Shown here: one piece after another, positions 26,156 through 35,673 of the stretch
Position numbering within the stretch: position 1 is the stretch's first letter
How the letters are laid out: each line of letters starts with the position of its first letter
Source of the DNA: Chlorobium sp. N1
GTDB taxonomy: Bacteria; Bacteroidota; Chlorobiia; Chlorobiales; Chlorobiaceae
Assembly (NCBI RefSeq): GCF_004332115.1
Contig: NZ_SJPA01000001.1
Location: 310,001 to 374,000 of the forward strand
Direction: 5' to 3'
DNA: 64,000 bases
The notes under the pieces: model-generated
Seen by the model: the letters and a program-made list of their open reading frames with translations, nothing else
Databases searched by the model: none
What the model was told of the DNA's origin: nothing
Made by a program: the position numbers and the translations under genes

Positions 26156-27517
26156 GTGAAAATAGCCATATTCGGTGCAGGAGTCGCTGGACTCTCGGCC
26201 GCCATAGAACTTGTCGACAAGGGCCACAGCGTTGAACTCTACGAAAAGCGCAAGGTGCTCGGAGGAAAAGTCTCCGTCTGGAAAGACAGCGACGGCGACT
26301 CCATCGAGTCCGGCCTCCATATCGTCTTCGGCGGCTACACGCAGCTGCAGTCCTACCTGAAACGGGTCGGCGCCGCAGAGAACTACGCATGGAAGGACCA
26401 CGCCCTCATCTACGCCGAAGAGGGCGGCGCCCAATCCTCCTTCCGCAAGGCCAACCTCCCGAGCCCGTGGGCCGAGGTGGTCGGCGGCCTGCAGGCCGAC
26501 TTCCTCACCATGTGGGACAAGATCTCGCTCATCAAGGGCCTCTGGCCGGCGCTTGCCGGAAACGAGGAGTACTTCCGCAGCCAGGACCACATGACCTACT
26601 CCGAATGGCACCGGCTGCACGGAGCCTCGGAGCACTCCCTCCAGAAACTCTGGCGGGCCATCGCCCTGGCGATGAACTTCATCGAGCCGAACGTCATCAG
26701 CGCCCGGCCGATGATCACCATCTTCAAGTACTTCGGCACCGACTACGCGGCCACCAAGTTCGGCTTCTTCCGCAAGAACCCCGGGGAGTCGATGATCGAG
26801 CCGATGCGCCAGTACATCCAGAGCCGGGGCGGCAGGATATTCGTCGACGCGCGCCTGAGCCGCTTCGAGCTCGAAGACGACGGAAGCATCAAAAGCGCCG
26901 TGCTGCGGGACGGCCACACCATCGAGGCGGACGCCTTCATCTCGGCCCTGCCGGTCCACAACCTCAAGAAGATCCTCCCGGACGAGTGGCTGCGGCACGA
27001 CTACTTCCGCAACCTCCACCAGTTCACCGGAAGCCCGGTCATCAACTGCCAGCTCTGGTTCGACCGGAAGATAACCGACACCGACAACCTCATGTTCTCG
27101 GAAGGGACCACCTTCGCAACCTTCGCCGACGTCTCCATCACCTGCCCGGAGGACTTCCAGCAGGGAATGGGCACGGCAAACGGCGGCAGCGTCATGAGCC
27201 TGGTGATCGCCCCGGCCCACCAGTTCCTCGACATGCCGAACCACGTCATCACCGAACTGGTTATGAAAGACATCCGCAGCCGCTTCCCGAAATCGCGGGA
27301 TGCAGAGCTGCTCAAGTCGACCATCGTCAAGATCCCGCAGTCGGTCTATAAGGCGGTGCCCGACGTCGACCAGTACCGCCCCGACCAGCTGAGTCCCGTC
27401 AGGAACCTCTTCCTCGCCGGCGACTACACCGACCAGCACTACCTGGCCTCAATGGAGGGCGCGGCGCTCAGCGGACGGCAGGCGGCCGAAAAGCTGATGG
27501 CCAAGTTCGGGGCATAG
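26156..27517 (+). CDS. crtQ: Plant/cyanobacterial-type carotene desaturase
   Basis: A 453-residue FAD-dependent desaturase of the CrtP/CrtQ (plant-type PDS/ZDS) class, used in green sulfur bacteria to make lycopene. The N-terminal dinucleotide motif GAGVAGLSAAIELVDKGH and ELYEKRKVLGGKV are followed by ESGLHIVFGGY, and the C-terminal FAD motif FLAGDYTDQHYLASMEGA. I assign zeta-carotene desaturase (crtQ) from the location near bchFCX, recalled from Chlorobaculum tepidum; sequence alone would also allow crtP. The start is GTG at 26156 (giving MKIAIFGAGV). The chlorosome-type gene follows after 130 bases. Confidence 0.85.
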   Translation: MKIAIFGAGVAGLSAAIELVDKGHSVELYEKRKVLGGKVSVWKDSDGDSIESGLHIVFGGYTQLQSYLKRVGAAENYAWKDHALIYAEEGGAQSSFRKANLPSPWAEVVGGLQADFLTMWDKISLIKGLWPALAGNEEYFRSQDHMTYSEWHRLHGASEHSLQKLWRAIALAMNFIEPNVISARPMITIFKYFGTDYAATKFGFFRKNPGESMIEPMRQYIQSRGGRIFVDARLSRFELEDDGSIKSAVLRDGHTIEADAFISALPVHNLKKILPDEWLRHDYFRNLHQFTGSPVINCQLWFDRKITDTDNLMFSEGTTFATFADVSITCPEDFQQGMGTANGGSVMSLVIAPAHQFLDMPNHVITELVMKDIRSRFPKSRDAELLKSTIVKIPQSVYKAVPDVDQYRPDQLSPVRNLFLAGDYTDQHYLASMEGAALSGRQAAEKLMAKFGA

Positions 27518-27647
27518 GAACCGGGGAAGCATGAGCAGGGCGGCATCTTTTTATTGAATCCGCCCTATCAAGGACTTGGTGAAGGGATTGCGTATATTGC
27601 AACAACGACTATCAACACCAACAACCATCCATAAACCTTACAGCATC

Positions 27648-28337
27648 ATGGCAGCAGAAGAGCTCAACAAACCGGCAGCTCCGGCGGCACCGGCGAAGCC
27701 GGCAACCACCCAGGGCGACAATGTCGGCAACGGCGACATGGCCAATCTTATCGGCAACGTGGGCGTACTGATCGACTCGACCATCGAATCGATGCAGGGC
27801 GTCTTCAACACGGTCAGTTCGGCCACCGGCCAGCTGATCGAAGGCGTCACCTCGACCATGAACTCCGACCAGGTCAAGGAGATGATCAATACCGTCAGCT
27901 CGGCCACGGGCCAGCTCGTCGACGGCGTCACCACCACCATGAACTCCGACCAGGTCAAGGACATGCTCAACACCGTCAGCTCGGCTACCGGCCAGCTCGT
28001 CGACGGCGTCACGGCCACCCTGAACTCGGAACAGGTGAAAAGCTCGTTCCAGGAGCTCGGCAAGCTCTGGACGAACATCCTCGAGAACCTGAACACCACC
28101 GTCCAGACCGGCCAGGTGCAGGACCTGTTCAACAACGTCAGCGCAGGACTCGGCCAGCTGATGGGCGGCGTCATGCCCGGCGCAATGACGATGGGCGCAG
28201 CCGGCGACAAGGTGAAAAAGGAGATCCAGCAGATCCCCTTCTCGCAGAAAGAGAGCACTCCGGCACCGACACCGGCACCGGCAGCTCCAGCAGCACCCGC
28301 AGCACCTGCAAAGCCCGTCCCCGGCAGGAAAAACTGA
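27648..28337 (+). CDS. csmH: Chlorosome envelope protein, CsmH-like
   Basis: A 229-residue protein: an Ala/Pro-rich head (about 1-25), a central part of three nearly exact 27-residue repeats beginning NTVSSATGQL at residues 54, 81 and 108, a related degenerate copy (NNVSAGLGQLMGGV) near 162, and an Ala/Pro-rich, Lys-terminated tail. There is no signal peptide. Amphipathic repeats of this kind and the position between carotenoid and bacteriochlorophyll genes suggest a chlorosome envelope protein of the CsmC/CsmD/CsmH group; length fits CsmH (about 22 kDa). This identity is from memory, not confirmed. Other granule-coating (phasin-like) roles are possible. A strong terminator follows. Confidence 0.6.
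   Translation: MAAEELNKPAAPAAPAKPATTQGDNVGNGDMANLIGNVGVLIDSTIESMQGVFNTVSSATGQLIEGVTSTMNSDQVKEMINTVSSATGQLVDGVTTTMNSDQVKDMLNTVSSATGQLVDGVTATLNSEQVKSSFQELGKLWTNILENLNTTVQTGQVQDLFNNVSAGLGQLMGGVMPGAMTMGAAGDKVKKEIQQIPFSQKESTPAPTPAPAAPAAPAAPAKPVPGRKN
27807..28049 (+). repeat. Three tandem 81-base in-frame repeats
   Basis: Three copies of an 81-base unit encode the 27-residue repeat described for the chlorosome-like gene. Each begins AACACGGTC/AATACCGTC/AACACCGTC. The DNA copies differ at several synonymous positions but the protein is conserved, indicating selection on the protein. Confidence 0.8.
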
Positions 28338-28358
28338 AGAACGCCCCCCCCCTAGTAC

Positions 28359-28378
28359 CCCGCCGTCGAAGCGGCGGG
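28359..28378 (+). terminator. Upstream hairpin after csm-like gene
   Basis: CCCGCCG-TCGAAG-CGGCGGG forms a 7-base G/C stem 20 bases after the stop. No T run follows, so it may be an RNA-stabilising stem rather than a terminator; the second hairpin just beyond is the stronger one. Confidence 0.5.
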
Positions 28379-28385
28379 ACTGATT

Positions 28386-28432
28386 GCTGAAAATCCCCCG
28401 AGATCCCCCAAGTGGGGGGTTTTCAGCTTTTC
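28386..28432 (+). terminator. Rho-independent terminator after csm-like gene
   Basis: A 14-base stem (arms starting GCTGAAAATCCCCC at 28386 and ending GGGGGGTTTTCAGC at 28427; one pair differs in length) followed by TTTTC. It separates the abundant structural gene from the regulator gene at 28474. Confidence 0.8.
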
Positions 28433-28473
28433 TGTACCGGAAACCCTCCCCCGGATCGAGAAGGAACACCGTA

Positions 28474-29949
28474 GTGAAAAAGACATACCCTTACCTCCCG
28501 ACGGCAGCTTCAGGCGCCCCGAAGGAGAAGCACTCCGTACTCGTAGCCGACGACGACGAGACGTCGCGGAGGATCTTCAGTCATTTCGTGCGGAAAATGG
28601 GCTACGAGGCCCTCGTCGTCAATGACGGAATGGAATCCATCGACGCCATCAGCACCCACTCGCCCGACGTCGTCCTGCTCGACATCAACATGCCGGGAAA
28701 GGACGGCTTCGAGGTGATGCGCTTCATGAAATCGCAGAACATCACCGTCCCCGTCATCATCATCACGGCATCGCACGAGATCCCCCAGGCGGTCAAGTGC
28801 ATCAAGCTCGGCGCCTACGACTACCTCACCAAGCCGCTGAACGTCGACCGCCTTGAAATCGTCATGCGCAACGCCCTTGCGGGTTCGGCGCTGCAGGGCG
28901 AAGTCCGGACCCTCAAAAAGGAGCTCAAGAGCCGCGACGTCTTCCGCCAGATCATCGGCCGCAGCCGCAGCCTGAAATCGGCCATGGACCAGGCCATGCA
29001 GGTGATGGAAACCGACCTGAACGTCCTCATCCTCGGGGAGAGCGGCACAGGCAAGGAGCTTTTCGCGCAGGCGATCCACCAGGGAAGCCGCCGGAGCCGG
29101 GGGCCCTTCGTCTCGGTCAACTGTGCGGCCATATCGAGCTCGCTGGCCGACAGCATCCTCTTCGGACACGCCAGGGGATCCTTCACCGGCGCGACCACCG
29201 ACCACACCGGGTTTTTCGAACAGGCCGACAAGGGCACCATCTTCCTCGACGAGATCGGAGATATGGACAGGGACATCCAGGCAAAAGTACTCAGGGTGAT
29301 CCAGGAGAGGAAGATCCGGCGGGTGGGAGAAAAAAACGAGCGGGCGGTCGACTTCAGGGTCATTTCGGCAACCAACCGCAACTTCACCGATGCCATCCGC
29401 ACCAACCGGTTCCGCGAGGACCTCTACTACCGGCTCGAGGAGTTCCCGCTCTACCTCCCTCCCCTCAGGGAGCGTCCCGACGACGTCCCGCTCCTGGCCA
29501 GCCACTTCCTCGAGGAGTTCGCCAGCGCCAACAGCATCGGGAAAATCAGCTTCAGCGACGAAGCGCTCGAAGGCTCGAAGAGCTACCAGTGGCCGGGAAA
29601 CATCCGCGAGCTCAAGAACGCCGTCCAGCGTGCGGCCGTCACCCGGAAGGGAGAGATAATCGAAACGCTCCGCCCGCTCCATTCGCACGGGGCCGGAAGC
29701 GCAGCCGCAATAGAGGGCGGCGTCAATGCAGGCGGAAGCGTCCGGCAGCCGGGCGCTCCGGACCAATCGGGCCACAGCCCCAACATGCAATCATACTCGC
29801 TCGAGGAGCACGAACGGGAAGCCATCCTGAAAGCCTACAAGGCTTCGAACGGCAACCTCACCAAAACCGCACGGATACTCGGCATCGGACGGGCGACCCT
29901 CTACCGCAAGCTCGACAAGTTCGGCCTGGATTACCTCAAAACCGGCTGA
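28474..29949 (+). CDS. Sigma54-dependent response regulator (NtrC/AtoC type)
   Basis: A 491-residue three-domain regulator. The receiver holds Asp70 in VVLLDINMPGKDG and Lys in YLTKPL; the AAA+ domain has Walker A GESGTGKE (188-195), the sigma54-contacting loop GSFTGA (235-240) and Walker B FLDEIGDM; the C-terminal Fis-type HTH is LTKTARILGIGRATLYRKL. It is predicted to activate sigma54 promoters after phosphorylation. No kinase gene is adjacent. GTG 28474 follows AAGGAAC and gives a sensible N-terminus; the frame upstream overlaps a terminator. Its location between chlorosome-like and bch genes makes photosynthesis or redox control plausible but unproved. Confidence 0.93.
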   Translation: MKKTYPYLPTAASGAPKEKHSVLVADDDETSRRIFSHFVRKMGYEALVVNDGMESIDAISTHSPDVVLLDINMPGKDGFEVMRFMKSQNITVPVIIITASHEIPQAVKCIKLGAYDYLTKPLNVDRLEIVMRNALAGSALQGEVRTLKKELKSRDVFRQIIGRSRSLKSAMDQAMQVMETDLNVLILGESGTGKELFAQAIHQGSRRSRGPFVSVNCAAISSSLADSILFGHARGSFTGATTDHTGFFEQADKGTIFLDEIGDMDRDIQAKVLRVIQERKIRRVGEKNERAVDFRVISATNRNFTDAIRTNRFREDLYYRLEEFPLYLPPLRERPDDVPLLASHFLEEFASANSIGKISFSDEALEGSKSYQWPGNIRELKNAVQRAAVTRKGEIIETLRPLHSHGAGSAAAIEGGVNAGGSVRQPGAPDQSGHSPNMQSYSLEEHEREAILKAYKASNGNLTKTARILGIGRATLYRKLDKFGLDYLKTG

Positions 29950-29959
29950 GGGCGACGCG

Positions 29960-30406
29960 TCACCGGCGCGCCGTTCCCGTATGGCCGAATCCGCCCTCTC
30001 CTCTCTCCGTTGCGCCGAGTTCGTCGACCTCATCGAAAGCGACATGCTCGACACGGGCGACGACCATCTGCGCGATACGGTCGCCGTGGCTAACGAGGAA
30101 CGGCTCCGTGCCGTGGTTTATGAGGATCACCTTCACCTCTCCCCGGTAGTCGGCGTCGATCGTGGCCGGAGTGTTCGGCAGCGAGATGAGACTGCGCAGG
30201 GCCAGGCCGCTTCGCGGGCGCAGCTGTGCCTCGTACCCCTCGGGTAGCTCGATGGCCAAACCCGTCGGGATCAGCTCGGCCGTGCCGGGCCGGACCGTGA
30301 CGGGAGCCTCGAGGCAGGCCGAGACGTCCATGCCGGCGGCATGGCGTGTGGCATAAACGGGCAGAAAGGCTTGTTTGTTAAGCCGCACAATCTTTACTTT
30401 CAGCAT
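29960..30406 (-). CDS. dut: Deoxyuridine triphosphatase
   Basis: A 148-residue dUTPase, which hydrolyses dUTP to dUMP and prevents uracil in DNA. The five conserved motifs can be read: [28 protein letters not shown]-like (here [11 protein letters not shown]), [19 protein letters not shown] and the C-terminal [12 protein letters not shown] for the active-site lid. It is convergent with the sigma54 regulator gene 11 bases away and divergent from bshB1. Confidence 0.95.
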   Translation of the reverse strand: MLKVKIVRLNKQAFLPVYATRHAAGMDVSACLEAPVTVRPGTAELIPTGLAIELPEGYEAQLRPRSGLALRSLISLPNTPATIDADYRGEVKVILINHGTEPFLVSHGDRIAQMVVARVEHVAFDEVDELGATERGEGGFGHTGTARR

Positions 30407-30489
30407 CTGCAGTACTTTTTTTTATGAGGGAACCCTCCCGCGGCCCGTGGCGCCGCCCGGAGGAACCCGGGACCAGTAAGCAATATACG

Positions 30490-31239
30490 ATGCAAATCGA
30501 AAGTGACGGCCGGGGCGTCTACGCGCTCGCCTTCGGCGCCCATCCCGACGACGTGGAACTCTCGTGCGGGGCGACGCTGCTGAACATTATCGGCGAAGGC
30601 CGCCAGGTCGCCGTCTGCGACCTTACCCGGGGGGAGATGGGCACGCTCGGCACCCCCGAAAGCCGCCGCAGGGAAGCCGAGGCGGCCGCCAGGGCGATGG
30701 GCTACCTCGAGCGGGTGCAGCTCGACCTCGGAGACTCGAAGCTGTTCTATACCGAAGAGAACCTCCACGCCGTCGTCTCGGTCATCCGCCGCTTCCGGCC
30801 GGCGGCACTCTTCTGCAACCCTCCCGACGAACGCCATCCCGACCATGTGAAAGCCTCGAAGCTGGTCTCCGATGCCTGCTACTACGCCGGGCTCCGCCAG
30901 CTGAAGACCACCTTCGAAGGCAAGGAGCAGGAGGCGCACCGGCCCCGGCACCTTTTCCACTATATCCAGTACCGGGACCTTCCGCCGGACATGATCGTCG
31001 ACGTCTCCCGAACCTTCGAAGCGTCGCGCAGGGGCGTCCTCGCCTTCGCCTCGCAGTTCTGGCAGGAGGGCGACCCTGACGCGCCGGCCACCATGATCAA
31101 GCGCAAGGAGTTCCTCAGCGGCCTCGAAGCCCGCGCCCGCGCCCTCGGCGAACAGATCGGCGCGCTCTACGGCGAAGGCTTCCTCCTCTCCGCCGTCCCT
31201 GCCGTGCACTCCTTCACGGCATGCTTCCCCGACCATTAA
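30490..31239 (+). CDS. bshB1: Bacillithiol biosynthesis deacetylase BshB1
   Basis: A 249-residue PIG-L family zinc-dependent N-acetylglucosaminyl-malate deacetylase. The motif AFGAHPDDVELSCGAT holds the metal-binding His and Asp-Asp, DLTRGEMGTLG follows, and the HPDHVKAS segment provides the second metal site. BshB1 makes GlcN-malate for bacillithiol. N-methyl-bacillithiol was described from Chlorobaculum tepidum, so the gene fits a green sulfur bacterium. Start 30490 follows a clear conserved N-terminus; an alternative start lies 22 codons upstream. Downstream, a solute-binding lipoprotein starts 12 bases after the stop. Confidence 0.9.
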   Translation: MQIESDGRGVYALAFGAHPDDVELSCGATLLNIIGEGRQVAVCDLTRGEMGTLGTPESRRREAEAAARAMGYLERVQLDLGDSKLFYTEENLHAVVSVIRRFRPAALFCNPPDERHPDHVKASKLVSDACYYAGLRQLKTTFEGKEQEAHRPRHLFHYIQYRDLPPDMIVDVSRTFEASRRGVLAFASQFWQEGDPDAPATMIKRKEFLSGLEARARALGEQIGALYGEGFLLSAVPAVHSFTACFPDH

Positions 31240-31250
31240 CCGCCTCCCCC

Positions 31251-32933
31251 ATGAAGAGAATCCTCACCGCCCTCCTTGCCATGCTGCTCCTGCAGGGCGC
31301 CCTCACCTCATGCCGCCAGAACAACGATGCGGCCCGCAGGGAGAGCGTCATCGCGGCAGTTTCGGCCGACTTCGACTACCTCAATCCGCTGCTCATCCAG
31401 CTCTCGCTCTCGCGCGAAGCCTGCACGCTCATCTACCCCTCGCTCGTCAAGCCCTCCTATGACGGAAAGAAGGGCGAGATCACCTTCCTGCCCTCAGCCG
31501 CCGAGCGCTGGGAGTTCTCCCCGGACGGCCGCAGCGCCACCTTCCACCTGAAAACGGACGCCGTCTGGGAGGACGGAGAGAAGCTGACCTCCGACGACTT
31601 CAGGTTCTCCTACGGCCTCTACGCGAACCCCGCCGTGGCCAGCACGCGCCAGCACTACCTCGGGGATCTGCTCCTGAAAGAGGACGGCACCCCCGACATC
31701 GAACGCGCTGTCCAGACCCCCGACGACTCGACCCTGGTGCTCCGCTTCCGCCGACCGCTCTCGCCGGCGATCATCCTCGACCACTTCAACGATCTCATGC
31801 CGGTGGCCGAACACCTCTTCCGAAACTACCGCCCCGAGGAGATCAGGAGCAGGGCGGCCGAAATCCCCGTCGTCGGAGCCGGCCCCTACCGCGTAGCCCG
31901 CTGGGACCGCCAGCAGAAGCTGGTGCTCGAATCAAGTTCGACCTCGACCCTGCCGCACCCCGCGGCGACCCGGCAGCTGATCTTCCTCATCGTTCCCGAG
32001 TATACCACCCGCCTGGCGATGCTCCGTTCGGGCCAGGTCGACGCCATGCTCTCGGCGGGCGGCATCAACCCGAAGGATGTGGCGGATCTCGAGCGCACGG
32101 CCGAAGGGGTCGTCATCCGCCCGGTGAAGGACCGCTACTTCGACAGCATCGTCTGGCTGAACATCGACGGCGCGGCCTGGAGGGAACGCCACGCAGTCGA
32201 GCCCAACCCGCTCTTCGGAGACAGGAGGGTGCGCCGCGCGCTCACGCTCTCGATCGACCGCCAGTCGATCATCGACGGGTTCATGGGGCCCGACCATGCC
32301 GAAATCGTCAATACCTCGCTCTCCCCCGCCTACCGCCACATCGCCGACACCTCGCTCGACCCCTACGCCTACGATCCCCGGAAGGCCTCGGAGCTGCTGG
32401 CCTCGGCCGGCTGGACGCCCGGACCGGACGGCATCCTCCAAAAAGACGGCCTGCGCTTCTCCTTCGAGCTTGCCGCACCGGTCGGCAACCCCAGGAGGAA
32501 CTATGCGGCGACCATCATCCAGCAGAACCTCCGCGACATCGGCATCGAATGCCGGCTCCGCTTCGACGAGAGCCTCATCTTCCTGAAGAACCAGAACGAG
32601 TTCCGCTACGAGGCGGCCCTCTCGGGCCTTGCCGCCGAAACCCTCCCCTTCCAGCTGATCATCTGGGGGTCGGACTTCGAGAAACGCCCCTTCAACTCCT
32701 CGGCATTCCAGAGCGAACGGCTCGACCGGGTCATCGAAGCGCTCAGCGGCCCGACCAGCCCTGCACGCGAGCTGGCGCTCTGGCGGGAGTACCAGCAGAT
32801 CCTGCACGACGAGCAGCCGCGCACCTTCCTCTACTACTACGACGAGCTCGAAGGATTCAGCCGAAGGGTGGAGCATGCCGACGTCAACCTTATCTCCACG
32901 CTCTGGAACGCCTATGACTGGACGCTGCGCTGA
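31251..32933 (+). CDS. Extracellular solute-binding lipoprotein, peptide/nickel type
   Basis: A 560-residue family 5 solute-binding protein. It opens with a lipoprotein signal (LLLQGALTSC; lipobox LTSC) and continues with the family's ERWEFSPDGRSATFHLKTDAVWEDGEKLTSDD and RRALTLSIDRQSIIDGF. Such proteins bind oligopeptides, nickel or related cargo for an ABC importer; no permease genes are visible, so it is an orphan or the rest is elsewhere. Its start lies 12 bases after bshB1, suggesting one transcript. 112 bases separate it from bchF. Confidence 0.88.
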   Translation: MKRILTALLAMLLLQGALTSCRQNNDAARRESVIAAVSADFDYLNPLLIQLSLSREACTLIYPSLVKPSYDGKKGEITFLPSAAERWEFSPDGRSATFHLKTDAVWEDGEKLTSDDFRFSYGLYANPAVASTRQHYLGDLLLKEDGTPDIERAVQTPDDSTLVLRFRRPLSPAIILDHFNDLMPVAEHLFRNYRPEEIRSRAAEIPVVGAGPYRVARWDRQQKLVLESSSTSTLPHPAATRQLIFLIVPEYTTRLAMLRSGQVDAMLSAGGINPKDVADLERTAEGVVIRPVKDRYFDSIVWLNIDGAAWRERHAVEPNPLFGDRRVRRALTLSIDRQSIIDGFMGPDHAEIVNTSLSPAYRHIADTSLDPYAYDPRKASELLASAGWTPGPDGILQKDGLRFSFELAAPVGNPRRNYAATIIQQNLRDIGIECRLRFDESLIFLKNQNEFRYEAALSGLAAETLPFQLIIWGSDFEKRPFNSSAFQSERLDRVIEALSGPTSPARELALWREYQQILHDEQPRTFLYYYDELEGFSRRVEHADVNLISTLWNAYDWTLR

Positions 32934-33044
32934 AGCGTTTGGCCAAGGGATATTTTCATCGAATTGCTATATTTCCATGCATTTTCGGGGGGCGGAGCCC
33001 AGGCGCCCGCCCCCGTTTCTCTACCCGTGAACCCCTTCAGCCCT

Positions 33045-33518
33045 ATGCCCCGTTATACTCCCGAGCAGCTCGCCCGCCGCAACGCCTCCGTCTGGACGAC
33101 CGTGCAGGCCATCCTGGCACCCATCCAGTTCCTGATCTTCCTCGGCGGCGTCACCGTCACCTACCTCTACAAGTACGACATCTGGATCGACAACTTCGCC
33201 TGGGTCACCTTTTTCGTGACCCTGAAGACCTTCATGCTCTTCCTCATCTTCATCACCGGAGGGTTCTTCGAAAAAGAGGTCTTCGGCGCCTTCGCCTTCG
33301 CTCCCGAGTTCTTCTGGGAGGACTTCGGCAGCTCCATCGCCATGGTGGTGCACGTCTCCTACTTCGTACTTTTCTACATGGGCTTCGACCACTCGATCCT
33401 CGTCTGGACGGCACTGGCCGCATATCTCAGCTACCTCGTCAACGCGGCCCAGTTCGTCATCCGGCTGATACTCGAGAAGCGGCATGAGAAGAAGGTGAAA
33501 GCCGGAGGGGCCGCATGA
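33045..33518 (+). CDS. bchF: 2-vinyl bacteriochlorophyllide hydratase
   Basis: A 157-residue membrane protein matching Bch[51 protein letters not shown] and the C-terminal [17 protein letters not shown] are the family signatures, with about four membrane helices. BchF hydrates the C3 vinyl group to 3-hydroxyethyl on the way to bacteriochlorophyll a (and other BChls). ATG 33045 is preferred over upstream in-frame starts as it gives the family N-terminus. The stop overlaps the bchC start by ATGA. In the standard pathway the product goes to BchC and BchX. Confidence 0.9.
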   Translation: MPRYTPEQLARRNASVWTTVQAILAPIQFLIFLGGVTVTYLYKYDIWIDNFAWVTFFVTLKTFMLFLIFITGGFFEKEVFGAFAFAPEFFWEDFGSSIAMVVHVSYFVLFYMGFDHSILVWTALAAYLSYLVNAAQFVIRLILEKRHEKKVKAGGAA

Positions 33519-34528
33519 AACCGAACATGACATCGAAAGCGATCGTCTTTACGGGCGTCCGCCAGATCGAGCTGAGGGAAGTGTCGCTCAAGCCGCTCTC
33601 CTCGACCGACGTGCTCGTCGAAACCTGGTGGTCCTCCATCAGCACCGGAACGGAGAAGATGGCCTTCAACGGGCTCATCCCCTCCCCGCCCTTCATTTTT
33701 CCCTTCATTCCCGGCTACGAAACCGTCGGCCGCATCAGGGAGGTCGGCGGCCACGTCAACCAGGAGCTCGTCGGCAAATTCGCCTACATCGCAGGCTCGT
33801 TCGGCTACGAGGGCGTCAACGCCGCATTCGGCGGGGCGTCGCAGTTCGTCGCCTGCCCGGTCGAGAGCCTGACCGTGCTCGACGGCATCGAGAACCCCCA
33901 GTGCGGCATCGCCCTGCCGCTCGGCGCGACGGCCCTGCACATCGTCGACCTCGCCGAGGTCAGGGGCAAGAAGGTGCTGGTGCTCGGCCAGGGCGCCGTC
34001 GGCCTCCTTGCCGCCGAACTGGCCAAGCTCATGGGAGCGGAGCTCGTCGCCGCGACCGAACCGTCCGCAAACCGCCTGAAGCACTCCCCCGCCGACATCA
34101 GGATCAACCCCGAGACCGAGGATGTCTCGGCCGCCCTCGCCGGCCACGAGTTCGACGTGCTCATCGACAGCACCGGCATCATGCCGGCCATCGAGACCGG
34201 ACTGCGCTTCCTGCGCTTCCAGGGCCGGGTCGTTTTCGGCGGCTACTACCAGCGCATGAACATCGACTACTCCCAGGCCTTCCAGAAGGAGCTCTCCTTC
34301 ATCGCCGCCAAGCAGTGGGCCAAAGGCGACCTGGAGCGTGTCCGCCGGCTCATCGCCGAGGGGCGGCTCGACACCGAAAAGATCTTCACCCACCACCACC
34401 GGGTGGACGAATCGATCACCGAAGCCTACCTGCAGGCCTTTACCGACCCGGACTGCATGAAGATGGTCCTGACCTGGAAAAAGGAGGCCGAAACGTACGC
34501 CAAACCCTGCCATACGGCACAACCCTGA
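33515..34528 (+). CDS. bchC: Bacteriochlorophyllide a dehydrogenase
   Basis: A 337-residue NAD(P)-dependent dehydrogenase of the medium-chain alcohol dehydrogenase superfamily that oxidises 3-hydroxyethyl-bacteriochlorophyllide to bacteriochlorophyllide a. The substrate segment [19 protein letters not shown] is typical of BchC, and the Rossmann motif [18 protein letters not shown] (near residue 155) binds the nucleotide. The start overlaps bchF and bchX begins 8 bases after the stop. Confidence 0.93.
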   Translation: MKPNMTSKAIVFTGVRQIELREVSLKPLSSTDVLVETWWSSISTGTEKMAFNGLIPSPPFIFPFIPGYETVGRIREVGGHVNQELVGKFAYIAGSFGYEGVNAAFGGASQFVACPVESLTVLDGIENPQCGIALPLGATALHIVDLAEVRGKKVLVLGQGAVGLLAAELAKLMGAELVAATEPSANRLKHSPADIRINPETEDVSAALAGHEFDVLIDSTGIMPAIETGLRFLRFQGRVVFGGYYQRMNIDYSQAFQKELSFIAAKQWAKGDLERVRRLIAEGRLDTEKIFTHHHRVDESITEAYLQAFTDPDCMKMVLTWKKEAETYAKPCHTAQP

Positions 34529-34536
34529 GCCCCTTC

Positions 34537-35637
34537 ATGGCAGCACGCACACTGGCGATCTACGGCAAGGGGGGTATCGGCAAGAGCTTCACGACGACCA
34601 ACCTCAGCGCGACCTTCTCGCTCATGGGCAAGCGGGTCCTGCAGCTGGGCTGCGACCCGAAGCATGACTCGACCACCTCGCTTTTCGGCGGCATCTCCCT
34701 GCCGACCGTCACCGAGGTTTTCACCGAGAAGAACGCGCGCGGCGAAGAGCTCCGTGTAGGCGACATCGTCTTCCGCCGCGACATCCCCGATTTCCCCCGG
34801 CCGATCTACGGCATCGAGCTCGGAGGTCCGCAGGTCGGCCGCGGATGCGGCGGTCGCGGCATCATCTCCGGCTTCGACCTGCTCGAGAAGCTCGGCCTGT
34901 TCAAGTGGGATATCGACGTCATCCTCATGGACTTCCTCGGCGACGTCGTCTGCGGCGGGTTCGCCACGCCGCTGGCCCGCTCGCTCAGCCAGGACGTGAT
35001 CCTGGTCACCAGCAACGACCGCCAGTCGATCTTCACGGCCAACAACATCTGCCGCGCCAACAACTATTTCAGGTCGGTCGGCGGCCGCTCCCGCCTGCTC
35101 GGGCTCATCATCAACCGCGACGACGGCAGCGGAGTCGCCGAACGCTACGCGGAAGCGGCCGGCATCAACGTGCTCATGAAGGTCCCCTACGACCTTGAAG
35201 CCCGCGATATGGATGACAGCTTCGATTTCGCCGTCCGCCTGCCGGAGATCGGCCGGCGCTTCGAAACCCTCGCCCGCGACTTCCTGGAGAACCGCATCGC
35301 AGCGTCGGAAGGCACGGGGCTCGAGTTCGGGGAGTTCGTCCGCCTCTTCGGAGAGGTCAACGAAGATCGCCCCCGTCCGGCAACCGAAGCCGAACTGTCC
35401 GGAACCGGAAGCTCCTTTGAAGAAAAGCCCCGGAGCGCCGGCACGGGAGATGAAGCCAGGATGGACGCTTGCGCATCGCAGCTCGAAGAGCGGCTGCAGG
35501 CGGTCTGGAGGATGCACGAACGGGAGGGAAGGAGCCTTATGGAGATCGCCGAAGCGCTGCACTGCGCGGAAAGCGAAGCGAAAGCGGATCTGGCCCGCGC
35601 CCGCAAGGAGCTGAGGAGGCTCTTCTTCAACGCCTGA
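34537..35637 (+). CDS. bchX: Chlorophyllide reductase iron protein, with C-terminal extension
   Basis: A 366-residue NifH-like L subunit of chlorophyllide a reductase, which feeds electrons to BchY/BchZ. The P-loop YGKGGIGKS (9-17), GCDPKHDST, and the 4Fe-4S ligands Cys104 ([10 protein letters not shown]) and Cys139 (DVVCGGFA) are conserved. BchY and BchZ genes are not in this window. After about residue 275 there is a roughly 90-residue extension: an acidic linker and then a helical part ([18 protein letters not shown], then [13 protein letters not shown]) that resembles a sigma-region-4-type helix-turn-helix. Known BchX proteins end near residue 300, so the extension is unusual. Confidence 0.92.
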   Translation: MAARTLAIYGKGGIGKSFTTTNLSATFSLMGKRVLQLGCDPKHDSTTSLFGGISLPTVTEVFTEKNARGEELRVGDIVFRRDIPDFPRPIYGIELGGPQVGRGCGGRGIISGFDLLEKLGLFKWDIDVILMDFLGDVVCGGFATPLARSLSQDVILVTSNDRQSIFTANNICRANNYFRSVGGRSRLLGLIINRDDGSGVAERYAEAAGINVLMKVPYDLEARDMDDSFDFAVRLPEIGRRFETLARDFLENRIAASEGTGLEFGEFVRLFGEVNEDRPRPATEAELSGTGSSFEEKPRSAGTGDEARMDACASQLEERLQAVWRMHEREGRSLMEIAEALHCAESEAKADLARARKELRRLFFNA

Positions 35638-35673
35638 GGCCTGCCCCTGAACCGACTGGAACCCGAACGCAAA

